NCBI GenBank assembly: GCA_036785325.1
Contig: JAXIVH010000001.1
Span: 8,599,213 to 8,663,212 of the forward strand
Reading direction: 5' to 3'
Source of the DNA: Urophycis tenuis
Taxonomy: Eukaryota; Chordata; Actinopteri; Gadiformes; Phycidae
DNA: 64,000 nt
Under the pieces are notes generated by a model. That model made no database searches. It saw nothing but the letters and a program-made list of their open reading frames with translations, and was not told where the DNA came from. Both the position numbers and the translations under genes were made by a program. The stretch's first letter is position 1. The number at the start of each line of letters is the position of its first letter. Below, in pieces: positions 34,562-45,300 of this stretch.

Positions 34562-37500
34562 ATCTTATTTGTTTGTTTGTTATTTGTTATTTGTCCCCTC
34601 CTTGAGCCGCAACCTTAACGTGGTGGAGGGGTTTGCGTGTCCCAATGACCCTGGGGGCTATATTGTCGGGGGCTTCATGCCCCTGGTAGGGCCACCCAAG
34701 GCAAGCAGGTCCTAGGCGAGGGTCCAGACAAAGAGTGGCTCAAAGATGACCCCAATGAAGAGTACAATTTTTGGAAGTGGGTTTCCCTTGCCCGGACGTG
34801 GGTCACCGGGGCCCCCCCCTGGAGCTAGGCCTGGGGGAAGGGCCCGTTGGCGAGCGCCTGGTGGCCGGGTCCACGCCCGCGGGGCCCGGTCGGGCACAGC
34901 CCGAAGGGATGACGCGGGACCCCCTTCCCATGGGTTCACCACCCGTGGGAGGGGCCAAAGGGGTCGGGTGCAATGTGAGCTGGGCGGCAGCAGGAGGCGG
35001 GGACCTGGACGGTCCGACCCTCGGCTGCAGAAGCTAGCTCTGGGGACGTGGAATGTCACCTCTCTGGCGGGGAAGGAGCCTGAGCTGGTGTGCGAGGCTG
35101 AGAGGTACCGGCTGTACATAGTCGGGCTCACCTCGACACACAGTTTGGGCTCCGGAACCAGCGTCCTTGAGAGGGGTTGGACTCTTTTCCACTCTGGAGT
35201 TGCCCCTGGGGAGAGGCACCGAGCGGGGGTGGGAATGCTTATTTCCCCCCGGCTCGGCGCCTGTACGTTGGGGTTCACCCCGGTGGACGAGAGGGTAGCC
35301 TCCCTCCGCCTTCAGGTGGGGGGACGGGTCCTGACTGTCGTTTGTGCTTATGCACCGAACGGCAGTTCAGAGTACCCACCCTTTCTGGAGTCCTTGGAGG
35401 GGGTGTTAGAAAGCGCCCCGTCTGGGGACTCCCTTGTTCTGCTGGGGGACTTCAACGCCCATGTGGGCAATGACAGTGAGACCTGGAGGGGCGTGATTGG
35501 GAGGAACGGTCCCCCTGATCTGAACCCGAGTGGTGTTTTGTTGTTGGACTTCTGTGCTCGTCATGGATTGTCCATAACGAACACCATGTTCAAGCATAAG
35601 GGTGTCCACATGTGCACTTGGCACCAGGACACCCTAGGCCGCAGTTCGATGATCGACTTTGTAGTTGTATCATCGGACTTGCGGCCGCATGTCTTGGACA
35701 CTCGGGTGAAGAGAGGGGCGGAGCTGTCAACTGATCACCACCTGGTGGCGAGTTGGCTCCGATGGTGGGGGAAGATGCCGGTCAGACCTGGCAGACCCAA
35801 ACGTTCTGTGAGGGTCTGCTGGGAACGTCTGGCTGAATCTCCTGTCAGAACGAGCTTCAACTCCCACCTCTGGGAGAGCTTCAACCATGTCCCGGGGGAG
35901 GCGGGGGACATAGAGTCCGAGTGGACCTTGTTCCGTGCCTCCATTGTTGAAGCGGCCGACCGGAGCTGTGGCCGTAAGGTCGTCGGTGCCTGTCGCGGCG
36001 GCAACCCCCGAACCCGCTGGTGGACCCCAGCGGTAAGGGATGCCGTCAAGCTGAAGAAGGAGTCCTACCGGGCCTTTTTGGCCCGTGGGACTCCTGAGGC
36101 AGCTGATGGGTACCGGCGGGTCAAGCAGGGCGCGGCGTCGGCGGTTGCGGAGGCAAAAACTCGGGTGTGGGAGGAGTTTGGTGAGGCCATGGAGAAGGAC
36201 TTCCGAACGGCTTCGAGGAGGTTCTGGACCACCATCCGGCGTCTCAGGAGGGGGAAGCAGTGCTCTGTCAACACCGTGTATGGGAGAGACGGGGCGCTGC
36301 TGACCTCGACTCGGGACGTTGTCAATCGGTGGGGGGAATACTTCGAAGACCTCCTCAATCCCACCAACACGCCTTCCACTGAGGAAGCAGGGTCTGGGGA
36401 CTCGGGGGGGGACTCTCCTATCTCCGGGGCTGAGATCGCCGAGGTGGTTAAAAAGCTCCTCGGAGGCAAGGCCCCGGGGGTGGACGAGATCCACCCCGAG
36501 TTCCTAAAGGCCCTGGATGCTGTGGGGCTGTCTTGGTTGACACGTCTCTGCAGCATCGCGTGGACATCGGGGCCAGTGCCTCTGGATTGGCAGACCGGGG
36601 TTGTGGTTCCCCTCTTCAAAAAGGGGGACCGGAGGGTGTGCTCCAACTACAGGGGGATCACACTCCTCAGCCTCCCCGGTAAGGTCTATTCGGGGGTCCT
36701 GGAGAGGAGGGTCCTTAAGATAGTCGAACCTCGGATTCAGGAGGAGCAATGTGGTTTTCGTTCCGGCCGTGGAACTGTGGACCAGCTCTATACCCTTGGC
36801 GCGGTACTCGAGGGTGCATGGGAGTTCGCCCAACCAGTCTACATGTGCTTTGTGGACTTGGAGAAGGCGTTCGACCGTGTCCCTCGGGGAGCCCTGTGGG
36901 GGGTGCTCCGGGAGTATGGGGTACCGGGCCCGCTGTTACGGGCCATCGGGTCCCTGTACTCCCGGTGCCAGAGCTTGGTCCGCATTGCCGGCAGTAAGTC
37001 GAGCCTGTTTCCGGTGAGAGTTGGCCTCCGCCAGGGCTGCCCTTTGTCACCGATTCTGTTCACAACTTTTATGGACAGAATTTCTAGGCGCAGCCAGGGC
37101 GTTGAGGGGTTACGGTTCGGTGGCCTCAGGATTGCGTCACTGCTTTTCGCAGATGATCTTGTCTTGTTGGCTTCATCGGGCCGTGACCTTCAGTTCTCAC
37201 TGGAGCGGTTCGCAGCAGAATGTGAAGCGGCTGGGATAAGGATCAGCACCTCCAAATCCGAGGCCATGGTTCTCGGCCGGAAAAGGGTGGAGTGCACTCT
37301 CCCGGTCGGGGAGGAGATTCTGCCTCAAGTGGAGGAGTTCAAGTATCTCGGGGTCTTGTTCGCGAGTGAGGGGAGGATGGAGCGGGAGATTGACCGACGG
37401 ATCGGTGCGGCGTCGGCAGTGATGCGGGCTCTGCACCGGTCCGTCATGGTGAAGAAGGAGCTGAGCCGAAAGGCGAAGCTCTCAATTTACCGGTCAATCT

Positions 37501-37976
37501 ACGTTCTTACCCTCACCTATGGTCACGAGCTGTGGGTAGTGACCGAAAGAACGAGATCGCGAATACAAGCGGCCGAAATGAGTTTCCTCCGCAGGGTGTC
37601 CGGGCTCTCCCTTAGAGATAGGGTGAGAAGCTCGGTCATCCGGGAGGGGCTCAGAGTAGAACCGCTGCTCCTCCGCATCGAGAGGAGCCAGTTGCGGTGG
37701 CTCGGGCATCTAGTGAGGATGCCTCCTGGACGCCTCCCTGGGGAGGTGTTCCGGGCACGTCCCTCCGGGAGGAGGCCCCGGGGAAGACCCAGGACACGCT
37801 GGAGGGACTATGTCTCTCGGCTGGCCTGGGAACGCCTCGGGATCCCCCCGGAAGAGCTGGACGAAGTGGCTGGGGAGAGGGAAGTCTGGGCTTCCCTCCT
37901 CAGGCTGCTGCCCCCGCGACCCGACCCCGGATAAGCGGCAGAAATGGATGGATGGATGGATGGATCTTATTTGTTT
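34562..37976 (+). mobile_element. Full-length Rex3/RTE-like LINE
   Basis: Starts near CTCCTTGAGCCGCAACCTTA at 34600 and ends in a (GATG)n tail at 37944-37964, as described for Rex3. Flanked by a probable 13-bp target duplication ATCTTATTTGTTT (34562-34574 and 37964-37976); some 20 bp of low-complexity sequence separates the left copy from the recognisable element start. Encodes one intact ORF. GC content is far above the neighbouring DNA. Apparently a recent, possibly competent insertion. Confidence 0.82.
34746..37934 (+). CDS. LINE ORF: apurinic endonuclease plus reverse transcriptase, 1062 aa
   Basis: Cuts target DNA and reverse-transcribes the element RNA. Residues 1-95 are Gly/Pro/Arg-rich. 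The endonuclease starts at LALGTWNVTSLAGKEPEL (about 97) and shows LVLLGDFNAHVG, then MIDFVVVSSDLR and ELSTDHHLVASW (Asp, Asn and His catalytic positions). RT follows: GGKAPGVDEIHPEFLK, FKKGDRRVCSNYRGITLLS, EEQCGFRSGRGTVDQ, YMCFVDLEKAFDRVPRGALW, GLRQGCPLSPILFTTFMDR and the active site ASLLFADDLVLLAS. The C-terminal part has AAEMSFLRRVSGLSLRDRVR and ends LLRLLPPRPDPG. No stop or frameshift. Start chosen as the first ATG; the true start may be further downstream since the first 90 residues are compositionally odd. Confidence 0.9.
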   Translation: MTPMKSTIFGSGFPLPGRGSPGPPPGARPGGRARWRAPGGRVHARGARSGTARRDDAGPPSHGFTTRGRGQRGRVQCELGGSRRRGPGRSDPRLQKLALGTWNVTSLAGKEPELVCEAERYRLYIVGLTSTHSLGSGTSVLERGWTLFHSGVAPGERHRAGVGMLISPRLGACTLGFTPVDERVASLRLQVGGRVLTVVCAYAPNGSSEYPPFLESLEGVLESAPSGDSLVLLGDFNAHVGNDSETWRGVIGRNGPPDLNPSGVLLLDFCARHGLSITNTMFKHKGVHMCTWHQDTLGRSSMIDFVVVSSDLRPHVLDTRVKRGAELSTDHHLVASWLRWWGKMPVRPGRPKRSVRVCWERLAESPVRTSFNSHLWESFNHVPGEAGDIESEWTLFRASIVEAADRSCGRKVVGACRGGNPRTRWWTPAVRDAVKLKKESYRAFLARGTPEAADGYRRVKQGAASAVAEAKTRVWEEFGEAMEKDFRTASRRFWTTIRRLRRGKQCSVNTVYGRDGALLTSTRDVVNRWGEYFEDLLNPTNTPSTEEAGSGDSGGDSPISGAEIAEVVKKLLGGKAPGVDEIHPEFLKALDAVGLSWLTRLCSIAWTSGPVPLDWQTGVVVPLFKKGDRRVCSNYRGITLLSLPGKVYSGVLERRVLKIVEPRIQEEQCGFRSGRGTVDQLYTLGAVLEGAWEFAQPVYMCFVDLEKAFDRVPRGALWGVLREYGVPGPLLRAIGSLYSRCQSLVRIAGSKSSLFPVRVGLRQGCPLSPILFTTFMDRISRRSQGVEGLRFGGLRIASLLFADDLVLLASSGRDLQFSLERFAAECEAAGIRISTSKSEAMVLGRKRVECTLPVGEEILPQVEEFKYLGVLFASEGRMEREIDRRIGAASAVMRALHRSVMVKKELSRKAKLSIYRSIYVLTLTYGHELWVVTERTRSRIQAAEMSFLRRVSGLSLRDRVRSSVIREGLRVEPLLLRIERSQLRWLGHLVRMPPGRLPGEVFRARPSGRRPRGRPRTRWRDYVSRLAWERLGIPPEELDEVAGEREVWASLLRLLPPRPDPG

Positions 37977-39869
37977 CAAACACATTTTCTATTAACTGCG
38001 AACAGAACTCGGACAGCACTAGTAAACTACAAAAAGTGTCTCAAATCAACACTGGGTAGACTGGCCATTGTAGAAATCAGTGGGGGATCTTCAGGGCCTT
38101 CTACGCCTTCAGAGAAGGCCTACAAAAATTTTGGACCAAAAAATATAAAATAAAAAATAACAATTATTTTTGTATTTCTATCTTATTTAATTAAATACAA
38201 TACATTTTCTCTCATTTATGTTCTAAAGTTAAGTTTACTGTCACATTAGCAGTGAAATGTTATCCAATCAGCATCGTCCGTCTCTATCAAAGCCCGGTTA
38301 GCTGGCTCATTAGTTGGTTAGGACTTCACGAATCCCGCAGAAGGCCAAGCTATGTGTTTTGGTTTGGTGAGTGAGGGGCAAATTGACCAATCACGGTTTG
38401 ATTTCATGTGGGCGGGACAAAAACACAAGATCGTAGGCCTTCGCGAAGTCCTAATGGAGTGGTTGAGTCTCAACCGCTCTCACCAGCTCCACCGCGCCAT
38501 CTGTAGTCGCACATGAAGAGTTGCACATTGCAACTTTAAGAATTGTCTTTGTATTACCAGCTTTGTGTAACTTTTGGCATATTGTGCATTGGACATTGTA
38601 TTGTAGTTTGATGATGCTCATGAATTTATTTGTCAATGTGTGAATGATTTGTAATGCGCCGTGATTTCATAGCGCTGTCCATGGGGATTAAATGAGCCTC
38701 GGTGTCCGTGTCAGCAGCGTCACAGGGTGACATTCTGGGTCACTGTATTTTATATTCCCAGATTTTGGCTTTAGAGTATGCTTATTTAATTTCAACTTTG
38801 TAGCCTGAATGGTCTCCAGTTTTCTGTAGTTAATGTTGAGATGTTTCTTGTTTCGGAGAATGTTATTGATGTTATGGTCTATTTGGTAACATCCTTGTCA
38901 TCGTTAATTAAAGCCGGATTGCATTTTCTAAACCCTTTCAATTCATCATACTGTTGCTTTTTTCCGTGATGATTTATTTTCTCGGCGGTGATGGCCTACG
39001 TGAAGGCCCAGCTGTAGTGCTCACGGTTTGCCACTGATAGAAGTACACTTTATGAAATCCCTTTTTGAAATCTTCAACCTCTGACACAAATGAGTTTACC
39101 TTTGGTAAAATTCAGTAGAGTTAGTACATTTCTTAAATGTCTGTTATATAGTAGGACTGCTGTATTAGAAATTACCTGCTATCTTACCGATATAACTGCA
39201 GTAATTGTTATATTTGTTTTGAAACGCTTATAGGTCAGCCCCTGATTGCCTAAACGTTTAAACATTTCCCGATTTGTGTGTATTGATGTATTTCTCCAAA
39301 ACGTTTTCTGAGACGCCCATCGGGGGCGCTATAATTTGTGGCCAATTTGAAAATGCTCAGGCCTGTCTCCATGATTGCTGAAAAATCCTGAAACTTGATA
39401 TTGAAGCCTTATTTTGAATAATGAACATGTTTGCCTTGTGGAAGTGTCCTTCAGCAAATATTTTGTTGTGCATTGACTTTTTGTGAAAATTAGTCACAGG
39501 TTGAAATAACCCAGATTTTCGTACACATGCTCTGTTGACATCCAAAAAATTGCAATATGAATAATAAAGTGGAAAAATAATATACAAACACTTTAATGTG
39601 AATGACAAAGGTAGACTTCTGTTTTTGTGAAAAAACATTAACATGCAGGTTGTTTAATGAAGAGACAAAGACAATTGGAGTTTTGCAAACATTAAGTAAA
39701 CATGATTTTTATGCATCTAATTTTCTAAATCCATCAGCAAATTGCATCATAAAATAAATAACATCATATTCCAATATAATAGTGCTATTAAGGTTAAATG
39801 AATACAATTATCCTCACGTATACCCTCCATGACCAGCATACAAAGTTATTTCAGGGAATGCAAACATGT
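37977..39869. other. Intergenic; possible small MITE
   Basis: No gene recognised. GCCTTC-rich inverted ends at about 38093-38122 (CTTCAGAGAAGGCCTAC) and 38427-38447 (inverse with CTTCGCGAAGGCCTAC) could bound a MITE of about 360 bp. No target duplication was resolved. Confidence 0.4.
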
Positions 39870-39875
39870 TTTATT
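39870..39875 (-). terminator. Polyadenylation signal of the small mucin-like gene
   Basis: AATAAA on the minus strand, about 70 bp downstream of the stop codon at 39945-39947. Confidence 0.7.
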
Positions 39876-39944
39876 TTAATAAAATCCACTGTCATTTAGG
39901 TTAAGTCAAAAATATTTAATATCCAAGATTCTATGCCTGCCCCT

Positions 39945-40793
39945 TCATAACTGTACTGTAAATAAAGCCGTGCAGAGTAGGAGACAGATTTGGTGGAGTA
40001 TTCCAGCCGACATAGCTGCAGTGTTAGTGGTGTTTGCCGTTGTAGCGGCCACCGTCGTTGCGGCAGCTGTGTTGGTCATAGCGCTGCTTGAAGCAGAGGC
40101 AGTGGTCAAGGCCATCGTGGAACCAGCACTGGATGTCATAGCTGGGCTTGAAGAACCAGCACTGGTTGAAGCCGCTGAAGGTGCGACTGTGCCATGTGCT
40201 GACCCTAAATAAATGAGAATTGCAGAGAGAAGACCGCTTAGACTTAGCCTGGCTGACGCGTCCACATCTCGATGAGATGGTGGTCTGGGAACTAGGTGTG
40301 CATTTTCTCGTATTTGAGGCGTGGTTTACGAATGCCTAGAGCCGTTTATTGGGCGCTACGAATGTCTATCAAATGGCGTCTGGTTCTTCACATGCTGCTT
40401 TGCGCGCAATTCATAGACAATTGCTACTAAAAATTAGCTTCTAAAATTAAATTAATTGCTACAAAAGCTACTTAATACACTTTCTAAAGCTGCATCAAAC
40501 GGTTACGTTGTGTCTGCTGCCATGTTGGATTAACACGCTACAAGCTTCGGTGTAGCTGCCCCCCCCCGTTCTGTGATTGGTTCCCTAACTCAGGGGAAAA
40601 TAAGGGCGGTGGTTTCCAGGCTGTCTTTGCAGTGAGAATGAAATTGCGCGCAAAGCAGCATGGGAATTCCCAGGCTAGCTTAGACTCGTATTTCAAATCC
40701 GCTGTTCACTTCGTAGTAGGCCATGAATGAGTTTTTCAACTTACCAATTAGACATAGGCCCATCAGAAAATTGAGTGAAATGATAAGAAGCAT
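39945..40793 (-). CDS. Small mucin-like, probably GPI-anchored protein, 102 aa
   Basis: Two coding exons, 40745-40793 (ATG 40793) and 39945-40204, joined by a GT-AG intron in phase 1 (49+260 nt = 103 codons with stop). The first exon encodes a signal peptide (MLLIISLNFLMGLCLI) and cleavage is likely near SAHG. The stalk is almost only Ser, Thr, Ala and Met, with NTT/NTA sequons and dense O-glycosylation potential. It ends in a hydrophobic tail ILHQICLLLCTALFTVQL with no cytoplasmic part, as in GPI-anchored mini-mucins such as CD24 or CD52. A 5'-UTR exon (about 40944-41015) and splice acceptor before 40811 are visible upstream, with a TATA box and a polyadenylation signal in place. No orthologue is claimed: sequence composition, not homology, supports the class. 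It shares exon design with the large mucin gene at 53.7-59.9 kb. Confidence 0.75.
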
Positions 40794-40943
40794 TTTCGTC
40801 GCTGGCTAATTCTGTAAAAGGGAATAAATTGAGTATCAAAAGACTTCAACAAAAAAACTGTATGAATGCATTTCCATGATTAAGAAGAAGATGTGAATGC
40901 ATTGTAGAACAAATTGAACCCTGTACCACTGCATTTCACTTAC

Positions 40944-41015
40944 TCAGCTTTTCTGGATGATTCACAAATGGCTTGTGAGGAGTGCTCTCAGGTGTTCTTC
41001 CGTTTTGCAACCGGC
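40944..41015 (-). other. 5'-UTR exon of the small mucin-like gene
   Basis: Begins about 25-30 nt after the TATA box and ends at a consensus donor (GCTGA/GTAAGTG at 40944/40943). The next exon starts at 40811 after TTCCCTTTTACAG. The start point is estimated from TATA spacing. Confidence 0.55.
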
Positions 41016-41036
41016 ATCTCTCTCAGTTTGCCTCCG

Positions 41037-41044
41037 CTTTTATA
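41037..41044 (-). promoter_or_regulatory. TATA box of the small mucin-like gene
   Basis: TATAAAAG on the minus strand, about 250 bp upstream of the start codon and 30 bp upstream of the inferred 5'-UTR exon. Confidence 0.65.
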
Positions 41045-41991
41045 ATGTGAACCACAGCATTCATGTTGACACAAAAAACTGGTTTCTTTAGGCTTAACCT
41101 AAAAAAACAAAAGATCATTCCATAGAAGTCACCAAAAGGTGATGCACCAACATTGTATTCAGCCTTGTGTCTTTTCCAACATTTACTGCTAATATAGATT
41201 AATTAGCTGTCTTGCTTCATGAAAGGAGTGTACTGTGTGACAATGAATGTGCTTGCTGTTTGTTTATTGACTATTTTTAGAAGGAATGTAGGTGCTACAC
41301 CTTCCTCGTCATGATACACAATGTAGGTGTAATAAAGAACTTCATAAAATTTTAAAACTATTGCGCACATACTTGCGCACAAGTATCACACTCAATGAAA
41401 GAGCAATGTAGAAGTACCATTCTGTATGACTGAATAAAAAAACGTTTGGACCAGTTTCAATTATTTGTAAATGAAAAAGATTACAAATAAGTAATGAAGG
41501 TTAAAGGTTCAATCAACAATAAACTAAAACATTTAATTTTAACGGAAACTTCATGAACACAATTGTTAGATTCAGTCACAATGTATACATAAGCTTGTGT
41601 CATATCATTAATATGCGCAAATGAATGCAAATAAAATGTGTTTAATTCATGTTATTTCAGTTAATGGGTTGGGATTTGTCTACAGGATAGAATGCATTTA
41701 AATTAAACAGGAGAAAGGGGCATAGTTGGTAAGTCAGACGGTGATTAGCCTAGTTGCTACGTGGCAGAGTTGAGACAATTGTTCAACCATGGCTATGTTG
41801 TAATTACAAGTGATCAATGTTATATCATTAAATCATTTATGCCTATTTTGTATTCATTATTCCTTTTGGGAAGACATAATTCATTAAGCCTTTTCAGCTA
41901 TACATATATAAAGGTGTAATTCTCTATTTGTCATGGATAGTCAGAAGCATAACTGTGAATATGAGGGACAAAATAAATAGCCCACGAAACA
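41045..41991. other. Upstream flank; no gene recognised
   Basis: AT-rich sequence upstream of the small mucin-like gene. No repeat or exon recognised. Confidence 0.5.
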
Positions 41992-42000
41992 TAGTAGGAA

Positions 42001-42149
42001 GGCGGCATTGCTCAGTGGGTAGAGCGGGTCATCTGTTACCAGAGGCTTGGCGGTTCAATCCCATCTCCAATTTTCCACATGTCGAACCCCACAAACGTAC
42101 TGATTGTAATCGCTTTGGACAAAAGCGTCTGCTAAACACCCTTTCTTCC
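42001..42149 (+). repeat. Complete tRNA-derived SINE with target duplication
   Basis: Starts GGCGGCATTGCTCAGTGGGT (A box), has GGTTCAATCCC (B box), and ends GTAATCGCTTTGGACAAAAG, CGTCTGCTAAACACCC. Flanked by a 9-bp duplication TAGTAGGAA (41992-42000 and 42150-42158). The 3' tail resembles that of L2-type partner LINEs. Complete ends and exact duplication suggest a young copy. It is a SINE and not a tRNA gene: the 3' half is unrelated to tRNA. Confidence 0.88.
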
Positions 42150-42158
42150 TAGTAGGAA

Positions 42159-42801
42159 AGCAATCATTGAGACTGGGCTTTTCCCATTTCTAATCATGTA
42201 TTCTCTATAATGCCTTTAATCATTGGCCCCACTGTAGCTTATTTATAGTCCAGATTAAGGTAGGCTAATTTGATTATAGCTAGAATTCAATTGCCTGGTT
42301 GAATGTGATTAAAGATGTATGGCAATGTTGTATCCTGCATCCTGATTTGCTTTGTTTTGAGCCAAATGGTGTGGCTCAGTAGGGTTTGGCCAATGTTGTG
42401 GTAGTTTTTGGCATTATTATATCCTGAAAACATTAACACTTATTATCCCGCCTTTGTGTTCAATACCTTTGGGTCTGTAGCTGCTTAATTTCCTCCCGGT
42501 GTTGAGATGCTGAAAAAGCCTGCAGCCTTTATAGCTGTTTTATCTTATAAATATATGGCCTATTTTATTGCTTAGGATTACTACATTAACATTATATTGT
42601 CCTTCTATGGAATAATAGTAATAATCACATAAAGCATTTCCCGTGGACTCAAAAGACGACACAATCTGACCCGCCGCATCAAGGAATACAAAGAAAGGGT
42701 AAACAAAAGATCATTGGGGCAGTGAAGTTTATGAATGAAAGCAGTGTATGTTACACTGTTACTGTTCTTCCTTGCTGAGCAATGTGTTTGGTTAGGGTTA
42801 G
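42159..42801. other. No gene recognised
   Basis: AT-rich intergenic sequence without recognised features. Confidence 0.5.
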
Positions 42802-43390
42802 ACAGACAGACAGAAATACTTTAATGATCCCTGAGGGAAATTGTATTCTTTACAATACTCCAGGGAAAAAGAAGAGACAAAAATTCTACTTATATTAGAG
42901 TGTTAGAATATATACATATATAATAGCAACCTATGTAAAAATATACAAAAAATATATATATATACATAAATGTACCTATCTAGGCATACACAATAGAGGT
43001 AATTAGTATACACAAGATGTAGCATGTCAGATTAGGTAGTGGAATGATCAGTTATGAAGTGAGATGACCGGATATGCATTGAAATGACCAGTTAAGCAGA
43101 GTGAATGACCCGTTATGCAGCGAAAATTAAGAAGATAGCAACAAGTTATATAGTTTGATGACCACAGGCAGGAATGATTTCCTGCCTGTCTGTGGTGCAT
43201 CTCGGTGAGAGGAGTCTTCTGCTGAAGGTACTCCCCCGCTGAGCCAGGGTGGAAAAGAGAGGGTTGAGGGGCATTGTCAAATATAGTCTGTAGCCTTTTC
43301 AATGTAGCATTATGTAGCATTCTCCTTTCTGCCACGGTCGTCAGAGTGTCCAGTTCCTCCCCCACTACATCACCAGCCCTCTTCAAGTCA
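42802..43390 (-). mobile_element. L2-like LINE, 3' end
   Basis: On the minus strand a degraded ORF2 C-terminus (KRAGDVVGEELDTL, then AERRMLHNATLKRLQTIFDN) runs into a 3' end with CAATTTCCCTCAGGGATCAT and TAAAGTATTTCTGTCTGTCTG, the last being a short tandem tail. 5'-truncated. An AT-rich microsatellite at about 42905-42970 interrupts it. Confidence 0.7.
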
Positions 43391-43456
43391 AGTAACTTTA
43401 TTTGTCAAATATGCTACATGCCAGGCATATAGCACAGATGAAATTGCTGTCCTCTC

Positions 43457-44557
43457 AGACCTACGGTCCACTTCCGGCCCGCGGCCCCCCGACATCCGGC
43501 CCGCATCTTGACATTAAAAGTTAAATGCGATTTAGCCCTTCATGCTTATTTTTATTTTTATTTTCTATTTTATTTGTTTTCCACAATTACAAGAATAATT
43601 TTGCGTGCAATTAATTTAAATATATATATATATAATACTAAATAAATAAATAAATCCAAAATGATTTAACGGGAAGCGCTGACGACATGAAAGAGAAGCG
43701 CAGAAAAAGAAAAGGTAAATAGTAGGAGAAGAAGAAGAAGCTGAAGATGTCGCTCTCCAAACGTAAGAGAAAAGTGGATGACGAACACAGACAATTCCAA
43801 GAAAGATGGACATTACAGTATTTTTTTGTTGAGTTCAGTGGAAATGGCATCTGCCTAATATGTAAAGAGAAACTTGCCGTTCTTAAGGAATATAATCTCA
43901 AGCGACATTACGCGACAGCACGGAGAGCAGTATGAGAAATACAGCGGAGATGACAGGAAACGGCGAGCCGAGCAGCTACAAAGAGGACTGTTATCCCAGC
44001 AAGAACTTTTTATACTTTTACTTTTTTTTATAACTTTTATAAAAGCAAGTACAGGACCAGGCTTACAGATGTTATCCTTGAGGTTGTACTCGGAGTTTGA
44101 ACTGCAATGTTCATCAGAGTAAATACAGCTCAGCTATGTGAACAGAAGTGCTGCCAGGTATCTGGCAAGAAATAAAGTGCAAATGGAATCAGAAGCAATT
44201 TGTCTGTTGAGTGACATGTTAAAATAGGTTATTTAAGGTAAAAATTGCACTAACTGTTAAAATGTGCGTACAAGGCTATAGTTCTTTTTTGTGTTGTTAT
44301 TTAATATGAAGACAATATGAACAGAAGTGCTGTCAGTTCATGAAATGCTTTATTTAAGAATGAGGCCAAAAACATTTGCACTTACTGTGAATTGAATAGT
44401 TTTGTAATATTATCATACAATATTTTAAAATAAACCCCGTTTTCAGAAATATTTGTGATTTCTTTTTTGTGATACTTGTCTGGAACACTGAAGTGGCCCC
44501 CACTGAGATGACATGGCCAGCAGTGGCCCCCAGCTCATTTGAGTTTGAGACCCCAGG
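43457..44557 (+). mobile_element. Charlie-like hAT deletion derivative
   Basis: The right end reads GGCCCCCAGCTCATTTGAGT TTGAGACCCCAG, a terminus typical of Charlie-type hAT elements (inverse CTGGGGTCTCAAACTC). The left end near 43457 is CAGACCTACGGTCC followed by GGCCCGC-rich sequence, only partly matching. The interior keeps just the BED-finger start of a transposase. No matching 8-bp duplication was seen, so the boundaries are approximate. Confidence 0.55.
43747..44030 (+). pseudogene. BED zinc-finger N-terminus of hAT transposase (remnant)
   Basis: Starts MSLSKRKRKVDDEHRQFQER, then WTLQYFFVEFSGNGICLICK with C-x2-C and a following YNLKRHYAT. A frameshift near 43915 moves the continuation (HGEQYEKYSGDDRKRRAEQL) to the next frame. 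The catalytic domain is gone. This N-terminus is typical of the Charlie/GTF2IRD2-like hAT family. Confidence 0.7.
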
Positions 44558-44667
44558 TGTAAACAGTGTGCTGAGAACACAAAATACAAAATACAAAAGT
44601 GAAAGTGAGGTAGTGTGTTGTAGTAGTGAAGTGCAAATACTGCAAAGTGGCAAAGTGGAGGGGGGGG

Positions 44668-44935
44668 AGCCGCGGCCTACTGGTTAGGGCTTCGGACTTG
44701 TAACCGGAACCCCGACCAGTACGAATGGCTGAAGTGCCCTTGAGCAAGGCACCTAACCCCTCACTGCTCCCCGAGCGCCGCTGTTGCAGGCAGCTCACTG
44801 CATCGGGTTTAAGTGTGTGCTTCACCTCACTATGTGCCTCACCATCACTGTGTTCTGAGTGTTTCACTAATTCACGATTGGGTTAAATGCAGTGACCAAA
44901 TTTCCCTCACAAGATCAAAAGAGTAATTCTTCTTC
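44668..44935 (+). repeat. SINE, second family
   Basis: Head GCCGCGGCCTACTGGTTAGG with an A-box-like part. The body has GTGCCCTTGAGCAAGGCACC and TGCAGTGACCAAATTTCCCT, and a (CTT)n tail to 44941. This body is widespread in teleost SINEs and differs from the 42001 family. Confidence 0.7.
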
Positions 44936-44939
44936 TTCT

Positions 44940-45300
44940 TCTGGAGTGTGCACTCCCTGAGTCAAAGTTCAAAGTTTGTGAGTCGTGGTGGAAGGGAGGT
45001 AATATGAGATCAGATGCTGCGGGGGGATGTGGGTGGGTGTGAGGTTAAAGTCTGTGGCAGGGGGCAGAGGAGGGAGGAGGGGCAGAGCAGGGAGGGAGTT
45101 GAGCCTACGGACCGCGTGATGAAAGAAACAAACCTTGATGAGTCTATTAAGTCTCTTGGTGTCTGCGACCCTCATCCCACTGCCCCAGCATGTGACAGCA
45201 AAGAAGATCGCACTGGCAACAACAGACTCATAGAACATCGTCAGCATTGTCCTGCAGATGTTGAAGACCAGACAGACAGACAGACAGACATACTTTATTG
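44940..45300 (-). mobile_element. L2-like LINE fragments
   Basis: 44969-45247 on the minus strand reads MLTMFYESVVASAIFFAVTC then WGSGMRVADTKRLNRLIK, the classic L2-type ORF2 C-terminal wording. A second 3' end (TCAATAAAGTATGTCTGTCT) abuts it at 45262-45300. Degraded and 5'-truncated. Confidence 0.7.

Noticed and set aside
34712..35278. Minus-strand frames overlapping the LINE ORF (also 35727-36494 and 36065-36646)
   Set aside because: GC-rich antisense shadows of the Rex3-like ORF.
38087..38452. MITE with GCCTTC-rich ends
   Set aside because: Inverted ends are short and imperfect and no target duplication was found, so it is mentioned only as a possibility.
42001..42070. Functional tRNA gene
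   Set aside because: A and B boxes are present but the 3' half continues into a SINE tail and flanking duplication marks retroposition.
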